In this document: positions 57,441 to 64,000 of the stretch, piece by piece
How the letters are laid out: the number at the start of each line of letters is the position of its first letter
Numbering within the stretch: position 1 is the first letter of the stretch
Origin: Comamonadaceae bacterium
GTDB lineage: Bacteria; Pseudomonadota; Gammaproteobacteria; Burkholderiales; Burkholderiaceae_C
DNA length: 64,000 bases
Assembly: GCA_947451385.1 (NCBI GenBank)
Contig: CANFYZ010000001.1
Coordinates: 1-64,000, forward strand
Reading direction: 5' to 3'
Notes under the pieces: generated by a model
The model's database searches: none
What the model saw: only the letters and a program-made list of their open reading frames with translations
Told to the model about the DNA's origin: nothing
Made by a program: the position numbers and the translations under genes

Positions 57441-58439
57441 TCAGTCGACTGTCGCGCCAGAGTCTTTCACCACCTTGCCCAGGCGCACGGTTTCTTTCTT
57501 GATCAATTCACCAAACGCGGCGGCTGTGCCGGCCACCACGGGGGTGCCCAAGGCTTCCCACTTTTTGCGGAATTCGGGCTCTTTGAAAATGGCGTTCAAG
57601 GTGCTGTTCAGCTTGTCAATCACCGGCGCGGGCGTGCCCGCGCGAACGGCGATGCCATGCCAGCCTGTGAACTCATAGCCAGCCACACCGGCCTCGGCCA
57701 TGGTGGGCACATCGGGCAATTGGGGGCTGCGCTTGGCTGATGTCACGGCCAAGGGGATCAGCTTGCCCGACTGAATGTATTGCAAGGAGCTGCCCAAGAC
57801 ATCAAACATCACGCCCACTTGGCCACCCAGTAAATCGTTCAACGCGGGGCCGGCGCCCCGGTAGGGAATGTGCGCCATGTGGGTGCCCATTTGGGTGTTG
57901 AACAACTCCCCGGCCAAGTGCTGAGGTGTGCCGTTGCCCGCCGAGGCAAAACTCAAATCGGTTTTAGGATTCTTGGTCAGCGCCACCAAGTCTTTGACGG
58001 TTTTGACGCCGACTTTGGGGTGGACTTCAAGGATCAAAGGAAACGAGGAAATCTGAATCACCGGCGCCAGATCGAGCTGGGGGTTGAACGGCATGCTGCG
58101 GTACAGCGTCGGGTTCACCGCCATGGGGCCGCTGGCGGCCAGCAGCAAGGTGTAGCCGTCGGCCGGGGTTTGCTTGGCCACTTCGGCGCTGCCCAGGTTA
58201 CCGCCTGCACCGCCTTTGTTGTCGATCACCACCGTCACGCCCAGGCGGGTTTGCATTTCGCCTTGCAGCAAGCGCGCCATCAAATCGGTCGGACCACCGG
58301 GGGGGTAAGGCACGACAAAACGAATGGTTTTGCTGGGGTAAGCGTCTTGCGCTTGCACGCTCAGGGACAAGGCCATATTGGCCGTGAGCGAGAGCAAGGT
58401 GGTGGCGAGAGCGGCATTGAGCATCTGTTTGCGTTGCAT
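57441..58439 (-). CDS. Bug family TTT substrate-binding protein
   Basis: YPSKTIRFVVPYPPGGPTDLMARLLQGEMQTRLGVTVVIDNKGGAGGNLG. Confidence 0.93.
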   Translation of the reverse strand: MQRKQMLNAALATTLLSLTANMALSLSVQAQDAYPSKTIRFVVPYPPGGPTDLMARLLQGEMQTRLGVTVVIDNKGGAGGNLGSAEVAKQTPADGYTLLLAASGPMAVNPTLYRSMPFNPQLDLAPVIQISSFPLILEVHPKVGVKTVKDLVALTKNPKTDLSFASAGNGTPQHLAGELFNTQMGTHMAHIPYRGAGPALNDLLGGQVGVMFDVLGSSLQYIQSGKLIPLAVTSAKRSPQLPDVPTMAEAGVAGYEFTGWHGIAVRAGTPAPVIDKLNSTLNAIFKEPEFRKKWEALGTPVVAGTAAAFGELIKKETVRLGKVVKDSGATVD

Positions 58440-58460
58440 GGTGTCTCCATCAAGGGGGCG

Positions 58461-59432
58461 TCAAAAACTGCGGTCCAGGGGCGGTAGCTCATCGGCAAGC
58501 AATGCCAAGCCCTGTTGCAACAGGCGATCATAGCGGTGCCGCTCGGCCTGGCGCTGCGCGGGGCTCCATTCAAAAAATCCGGCGCCGGTTTTCATGCCCA
58601 AGCGACCCGCCGCCACATGGTCGCGCAGCACCTGGGCGGGCTCGGCGGTGGTCGACAGGCTCGGGTACATGCTGGCGGCAGCAGCGGTATGCACATCGAG
58701 ACCGGCGTGGTCGCGCTGCATCACCGGGCCAGCTGCCAAAAACCGAAAGCCAAAGCCAAAGCGCACAGCGGCGTCGACGTCTTCAGCGGTCGCCACGCCC
58801 TCATCGATCATGGCAAAGGCTTCACGCGCCAAGGCGTGTTGCAAGCGGTTGGCCAAAAACCCGGGCTTGTCTTTGCGCACCAAGACCGGCACGCTGCCGC
58901 AGCCGCGCATGAAACCACACAAGGCCTGCGCTGTCGCGCCATCGGTTTGCGGGCCCAGCACCACTTCGACCAAAGGCACCAAATGCGCGGGCATAAAAAA
59001 GTGCAATCCCACCATGCGTTCAGCGCTGGGCAAGCCCTGCGCAATGGCGCTGATCGGAAAACTGGAACTGTTGCTGGCCAACACAGTGTGGTCAGGCACC
59101 CACTTCAGCAACTCGGCAAAGAGGGTTTGTTTCAGTGGTAATTTTTCTGGAATGCATTCAATCACCAACCGCACATCGGGCCACTCCACACCGGCTAAAT
59201 CCTCGACCGATTGCACCCCGGCTGCACGCGCTGCCAGGCCCAAGTCGGTCAGGCCAGCCAACACATGCGCCGCCAAGGCGTCGCGTTTTTCAGGCTGCGG
59301 CTCGGTCACGGTCACACGGCAGCCAGCGCGGGCCAACACAATGGCGACGTCGGCCCCCATGGTGCCCGCACCAATCACCACCGCATGCAGGCCACGGGGT
59401 TGAGAAGGCAGGATCGTCGTGAAGTTGGACAT
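58461..59432 (-). CDS. 3-hydroxyacyl-CoA dehydrogenase family protein
   Basis: LHAVVIGAGTMGADVAIVLARAGCRVTVTEP; VLASNSSSFPISAIAQGL; GLHFFMPAHLVPLVEVV. Confidence 0.93.
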   Translation of the reverse strand: MSNFTTILPSQPRGLHAVVIGAGTMGADVAIVLARAGCRVTVTEPQPEKRDALAAHVLAGLTDLGLAARAAGVQSVEDLAGVEWPDVRLVIECIPEKLPLKQTLFAELLKWVPDHTVLASNSSSFPISAIAQGLPSAERMVGLHFFMPAHLVPLVEVVLGPQTDGATAQALCGFMRGCGSVPVLVRKDKPGFLANRLQHALAREAFAMIDEGVATAEDVDAAVRFGFGFRFLAAGPVMQRDHAGLDVHTAAAASMYPSLSTTAEPAQVLRDHVAAGRLGMKTGAGFFEWSPAQRQAERHRYDRLLQQGLALLADELPPLDRSF

Positions 59433-59477
59433 GATGTTGGGCTTTAATTGGGTTATAAAAAATGCAGCAATTGCTTA

Positions 59478-59813
59478 TTAATCCGCAGCGAGAACGCCAT
59501 CGTCCTCAGGTTTGAAAGCGGGCCAATGATTCAACTCGGCCAGCCGGTGCACCACCCACACCGACTCCGGCTGCGTTACCACCGAAGCCTCAGCCTGCAA
59601 GCCGCGCAGGCATTGCATCAACACATCTTGTTCCGTCACGCCCAAGCTGAACTGCAGGTTTTGCGCCGTTTCGGTCAGCATGTTCGCCATGTCTTCACAC
59701 AGCTCATATCGGGCAGATATCTCCGCATGAGAGGCGGTCGGTTTGGTGCGGCCCGGCAACAGGTACAAGGCCATGAAGGACTCGGGAATAAAAATTTGGT
59801 TTTCTGAAGACAT
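59478..59813 (-). CDS. Small uncharacterised protein (111 aa)
   Basis: Coherent ORF in an intergenic slot, no overlap with other calls; no family assigned. Confidence 0.6.
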   Translation of the reverse strand: MSSENQIFIPESFMALYLLPGRTKPTASHAEISARYELCEDMANMLTETAQNLQFSLGVTEQDVLMQCLRGLQAEASVVTQPESVWVVHRLAELNHWPAFKPEDDGVLAAD

Positions 59814-59877
59814 GCGTTCAGATTTTAAGGCGCGGGGCTGATGCTAAAGTCTTGCCACCCTCTGTTGAAAGGCCACC

Positions 59878-60369
59878 ATGTCTCAAGACTCTGCAAAAAC
59901 TCCGACCTTCACCGACTGGAAGCACGACGGCGTGCGCGTGGTGCCCGGTGATCAACTCGACGGCAACGTGCCCTCCACCCCCGGCATGGACCGCAAGGCG
60001 GCCATCAACTTTGCCCGCGTGGGCGCGCAAAAATTGTGGGCAGGCACCGTGCACATTCACCCCAATGCAAAAACGGGCGCACACCACCACGGCCCCCTAG
60101 AAAGCGTCATTTACGTGGTCAAAGGCCGTGCCCGCATGCGCTGGGGTGAGGCCCTGGAGTTCACCGCCGAAGCCGGCCCGGGTGACTTTATTTATGTGCC
60201 GCCCTATGTGCCGCACCAAGAAATCAACGCCAGCGCTGAAGAAACCCTGGAATGCGTGCTGTGCCGCAGCGACGGTCAGGCCGTGGCGGTGAACATGGAC
60301 ATCGAGCCCGTGGAGAAACCCGAAACCGTGCTGTGGATCGACCCGACACACCCGCAGGGCGGGGTGTAA
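59878..60369 (+). CDS. Cupin-domain protein
   Basis: GTVHIHPNAKTGAHHHGPLESVIYVVKGRARMRWGEALEFTAEAGPGDFIYVPPYVPHQEIN. Confidence 0.92.
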   Translation: MSQDSAKTPTFTDWKHDGVRVVPGDQLDGNVPSTPGMDRKAAINFARVGAQKLWAGTVHIHPNAKTGAHHHGPLESVIYVVKGRARMRWGEALEFTAEAGPGDFIYVPPYVPHQEINASAEETLECVLCRSDGQAVAVNMDIEPVEKPETVLWIDPTHPQGGV

Positions 60370-60375
60370 AGAGTC

Positions 60376-61356
60376 ATGGCTACCCCTCTGAAACCATCTC
60401 GCCGCTTTGGTGCACTGCTTTGTGCCCTGGCCTCCTGCTGGGTTTTTGCGGCGCAGGCCGCTTACCCGGACCGGCCCATCAAGCTGATCGTGCCTTTTTC
60501 TGCGGGTGGCACGGTCGATGCCGTGGCCCGCACTTTGGGCGGCCAACTGGCCATCCAGTTGAACTCGCCGGTGGTGATTGAGAACGTCCCCGGCGCGGGC
60601 GGCTCACTGGCCACGCAGCGGGTGGCCAAGTCGCCTGCCGACGGGTACACGCTGCTCTTCACCACGCCCAACCACACCATCAATCCGGCACTGAATGACA
60701 AGCTGCCATTTGACACGGCCAAAGACTTGGCCCCGATCTCTCTGGTGGCGCAAATTCCTGAGCTGTTGATTGCCCACGCGCAACAACCCTACACCGACTT
60801 TGCTGGCTTTGTGAAATACGCCGCCGCCAACCCCGACAAGCTCAGCTATGCCTCGGCAGGCAACGGCACACTGCCCCATGTGACCATGGAGTTGTTGATG
60901 CAAAAGCTCAACCTCAAGATGCAGCACATTCCCTACAAAGGTGCAGCCCCGGCGCTGAACGATGTGCTGTCGGGCGTGGTGCCGCTGAAGTACGACACCA
61001 TTGCCACCTCGGCTGGCCACATCAAAGCGGGGCGCATCAAGCCCCTGGCCATCGCCAGCCTCAAGCGCTCGCCGCTGATGCCCGAGGTGCCCACCATCGC
61101 CGAGTCTGGCCTGCCGGGCTACCAAGGGATTTTGTGGATGGGGATTCTGGCCCCCGCAGGCACGCCACGCGAGATCGTCGACACGGTGCACCAGCAACTG
61201 CGGAACGTGTTGCGTGACCCCGCTTTGCTGAAACGCCTGGAGGCCGATGGGGTGGAAGCCGTGGGCACACCCCCCGCCGAATTTGACAAGCTGATCAGCA
61301 CAGAACTGCGCCAATGGGCTGAGTTGGTGAAACGCGCCAACATCAAGGCCGAATGA
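60376..61356 (+). CDS. Bug family TTT substrate-binding protein
   Basis: YPDRPIKLIVPFSAGGTVDAVARTLGGQLAIQLNSPVVIENVPGAGGSLA. Confidence 0.94.
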   Translation: MATPLKPSRRFGALLCALASCWVFAAQAAYPDRPIKLIVPFSAGGTVDAVARTLGGQLAIQLNSPVVIENVPGAGGSLATQRVAKSPADGYTLLFTTPNHTINPALNDKLPFDTAKDLAPISLVAQIPELLIAHAQQPYTDFAGFVKYAAANPDKLSYASAGNGTLPHVTMELLMQKLNLKMQHIPYKGAAPALNDVLSGVVPLKYDTIATSAGHIKAGRIKPLAIASLKRSPLMPEVPTIAESGLPGYQGILWMGILAPAGTPREIVDTVHQQLRNVLRDPALLKRLEADGVEAVGTPPAEFDKLISTELRQWAELVKRANIKAE

Positions 61357-62243
61357 CCATGGCGAACACACTCGCGCTCACCCCGCCGCTGACCCCACCG
61401 CCCGATCCGCACCCTCGGCGGCCGAAGTTTCAAGTTCCGGCAGGGGCGATTGACTGCCATGTGCATTTGTTTGGCCCGGCCAGTCGCTGGCCGTTTCACC
61501 CAGGCAGCCGCTACAGCAGCGCCGATGCCTTGCCGGAGACCCAAATCGCCATGCAAGACACACTCGGCTTGGCCGGTGCCGTGGTGGTCAGCGGGGGTGG
61601 TTATGGCCAAGACACGCGGCATCTGGAAGAGGTGCTGACGCGGTTTCCGCAGCGTTTTCGTGGCGTGGCCCTGTTGCCTGACGATGTCAGCCGCGAACAT
61701 GTGGCCCGATTGGACCGCCTGGGTGTGCGCGGCGCTCGCTTTGTCAGCGCGGGGCATCGCGGTGCCCTGCCCCGGCTCTCGCGCCGGGTGGCCGAGTTGA
61801 TTGCAGACTTTGGCTGGCATGTGCAGTTCTATCCTGCGGGCGATGACCTGCTGGCGCATGCGCAAGAATTGCTGGACCTGCCCACACCCGTGGTGCTGGA
61901 CCACTTTGCCGCCATCCCGGCGGCGGCGGGGGTCACGCAACCGGCCTTCGATTGCCTGCAGCGCATGCTCGACAGTGGGCGCGTCTGGGTCAAGTTGTCT
62001 GGCCCCATGCGCTGCTCCGCCGCCGACCTGCCGTATGCCGAAGTCACCCCCATGGCCCAGGCTTTGGTGGCGCAACACCCCGAGCGGTTGCTGTGGGGTA
62101 CCGACTGGCCGCATGTGAACATGGTGGGGCGCGCCATGCCCAACGACGGCGACCTGCTGGACCTGCTGCCCGATTGGGCACCCCGACCCGAAGACCGCCA
62201 ACGCATACTGGTGGACAACCCCAAGCTGGTTTACGGCTTCTGA
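61353..62243 (+). CDS. Amidohydrolase family protein (TIM-barrel, LigI/PDC hydrolase-like)
   Basis: VPAGAIDCHVHLFGPASRWPFHPGSRYSSADALP; LLWGTDWPHVNM. Confidence 0.9.
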   Translation: MTMANTLALTPPLTPPPDPHPRRPKFQVPAGAIDCHVHLFGPASRWPFHPGSRYSSADALPETQIAMQDTLGLAGAVVVSGGGYGQDTRHLEEVLTRFPQRFRGVALLPDDVSREHVARLDRLGVRGARFVSAGHRGALPRLSRRVAELIADFGWHVQFYPAGDDLLAHAQELLDLPTPVVLDHFAAIPAAAGVTQPAFDCLQRMLDSGRVWVKLSGPMRCSAADLPYAEVTPMAQALVAQHPERLLWGTDWPHVNMVGRAMPNDGDLLDLLPDWAPRPEDRQRILVDNPKLVYGF

Positions 62244-62378
62244 TGGAATTTGCGCACTGGGGTATTCACAAGCCGTGCACCGCGCGGTCGGCCCATTAGG
62301 GTAACGTTCTATGGCTCTGGCCGGTCATTCGCTTCACAGTCAAGGCTGACTTTCTTAGCCATTTGCCAAAGGAACACC

Positions 62379-63599
62379 ATGACGCCGCGTCGCCCCCGTT
62401 GGATCCGTCTGTTCGCGCTGCTCTTGACTTTTTCAGGGCTAGCCAGCACCGCTTGGGCGCAAAAGAAATACGACCCCGGCGCCAGCGATACCGAGATTCG
62501 CGTCGGCCAAACCCTGCCCTACTCCGGCCCGGTGTCCATGTTGGGCAACGTGGGCAAGGTCTCGGCGGCGTATCTGGAGATGGTGAATGCGCAAGGCGGC
62601 ATCAACGGGCGAAAAATCAAACTCATCTCGCTGGACGATGGTTACAGCCCGGTCAAGACCATGGAGCAAACGCGCAAGCTCGTGGAGGGCGAAGAAGTGC
62701 TGTTCATGTTCAGCTCCGTGGGCACCGCCACCAACCAGGTGGTGCACAAGTATTTGAACCAGAAAAAAATTCCGCAACTGCTGATCCTGTCGGGGGCCAA
62801 CAAATGGAACGACCCGGCCAATTACCCCTGGACGCTGAGCGGCATGTTCTCTTACGAGGCCGAAGCGCGGATCTACGTCAAGCACATGCTGGCCCATGTG
62901 AAAGACCCGAAGATTGCGATCCTGAGCCAAAACGACGAGTTTGGCCGCGATTTCTTAAAAGGCCTGCGCTCGGCTTTGGATGACAAAGCGGCCAGCATGA
63001 TCGTGGCCCAGGCCAGCTACGAAAGCACCGACCCGACGGTGGACTCGCAAATGATCTCGCTCAAAGCCTCGGGCGCCAATGTGCTGATGAGCTTTTCCAA
63101 CGGCAAATTCACCAGCCAATCGATCCGCAAAGCGGCCGAACTCGGCTGGAAACCGCAGCTCTACATTCCCTTGGGCTCATCGTCGATCGCCTCCATCTTG
63201 CAGCCCGCGGGTTTGGACAACGCCACCGGCGCGATCACCATCGCGAACCAAAAGAACCCCTTGGACCCGCAATGGCGCGATGACCCGGGCATGAAAGAGT
63301 ACAAAGACTTCATGAAGCGCTGGGCCCCCAACCTGGACAGCAATGAGTCACTGAATTTGTCCGGCATCACCCTGACGCGTTTGATGTTGGATGTGCTGCG
63401 CAAATGCGGTGACGATTTAACGCGCGAGAACGTGCTTAAACAGATGCTCAGCCTCAAAGACTACAGCAGCAACTTGATGCTGCCGGGCGTGACCATCACC
63501 ACCGGCACACAAGATTACGAACTCTACAGCTCCACCCGCTTGCAACGTTTCAACGGGCAGTCGTGGATTCCTTTTGGCGACGCCTTCAGCCTCAGATAA
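62379..63599 (+). CDS. ABC transporter substrate-binding protein (branched-chain amino acid/urea type)
   Basis: Signal peptide, then KKYDPGASDTEIRVGQTLPYSGPVSMLGNVGKVSAAYLEMVNAQGGINGRKI. Confidence 0.92.
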   Translation: MTPRRPRWIRLFALLLTFSGLASTAWAQKKYDPGASDTEIRVGQTLPYSGPVSMLGNVGKVSAAYLEMVNAQGGINGRKIKLISLDDGYSPVKTMEQTRKLVEGEEVLFMFSSVGTATNQVVHKYLNQKKIPQLLILSGANKWNDPANYPWTLSGMFSYEAEARIYVKHMLAHVKDPKIAILSQNDEFGRDFLKGLRSALDDKAASMIVAQASYESTDPTVDSQMISLKASGANVLMSFSNGKFTSQSIRKAAELGWKPQLYIPLGSSSIASILQPAGLDNATGAITIANQKNPLDPQWRDDPGMKEYKDFMKRWAPNLDSNESLNLSGITLTRLMLDVLRKCGDDLTRENVLKQMLSLKDYSSNLMLPGVTITTGTQDYELYSSTRLQRFNGQSWIPFGDAFSLR

Positions 63600-63611
63600 G
63601 CACACCTCTTC

Positions 63612-64000
63612 ATGAACCCACCTTTTCTGCCTCTTCAAAACATCCGTGTCGTCGATCTGAGCACGGTCTATTCGGGCCCCTTGGCCGCGGCGGTGCTGGC
63701 CGATCAAGGCGCCCAAGTGATCAAAGTGGAATCGCTGGAGGGCGACACCAGCCGCATGATCGGGCCCGCCAAAGGCGATCTTTCGGCCACCTTCATTGCC
63801 GCAAATCGGAGCAAACGCTCCTTGGCCATGGACCTGAAGCAAAGCGCGGCCCACCAGATTTTGATGCAATTGATCGCCCAGGCCGATGTGCTGGTCAACA
63901 ACTTTCGACCTGGCGTCATGGAGCGATTGGGCTTGGCCGACGACAAATTGGTGCAGGCCAATCCGCGGTTGATTCGGCTGTCCATCACCGGGTTTGGCTC
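63612..64000 (+). CDS. CaiB/BaiF CoA-transferase family protein (partial, runs off the window end)
   Basis: Not in ORF track. Reading from ATG 63612: MNPPFLPLQNIRVVDLSTVYSGPLAAAVLADQGAQVIKVESLEGDTSRMIGPAKGDLS. Confidence 0.92.
   Translation, partial: MNPPFLPLQNIRVVDLSTVYSGPLAAAVLADQGAQVIKVESLEGDTSRMIGPAKGDLSATFIAANRSKRSLAMDLKQSAAHQILMQLIAQADVLVNNFRPGVMERLGLADDKLVQANPRLIRLSITGFG

Overview
This is a GC-rich bacterial chromosomal window. Gene content and codon style suggest Burkholderiales, probably Comamonadaceae (inference). I called about 60 CDSs. No rRNA, tRNA, CRISPR array or transposase was recognised. Main blocks: (i) a TetR regulator divergent from an RND efflux operon (pump, MFP, OMF); (ii) a large CoA-ester catabolic region, about 7.9-36.7 kb, with CaiB/BaiF CoA-transferases, acyl-CoA dehydrogenases, AMP-ligases, SDRs, split MaoC hydratases, SCP2-type and Ltp-like thiolases, DUF35, PrpD, two tannase-family esterases and orphan Bug-type solute-binding proteins, plus an embedded MazEF pair and an AraC regulator; (iii) a compact minus-strand operon at 37.9-40.55 kb encoding a YkgJ-like Cys-cluster protein, a GNAT-like transferase, a SET-domain protein and a FlhG/MinD-like ATPase, which is the best candidate for an undescribed system; (iv) SDR, GST and HD-domain genes, an Mg-type P-ATPase with a repeat-encoded His/Asp-rich N-terminus, and glpD/glpR/glpK; (v) a mosaic serralysin-like RTX metalloprotease; (vi) a second catabolic block (RraA-like, AstE-like, CMD, Bug, HAD, cupin, amidohydrolase, ABC SBP, CaiB). 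Sequence-level signals include a 54-bp direct repeat flanking a Bug-CaiB cassette, a ~40-nt motif shared upstream of two catabolic operons, and several perfect inverted repeats at promoters. All family calls come from reading the translations; no database search was run.
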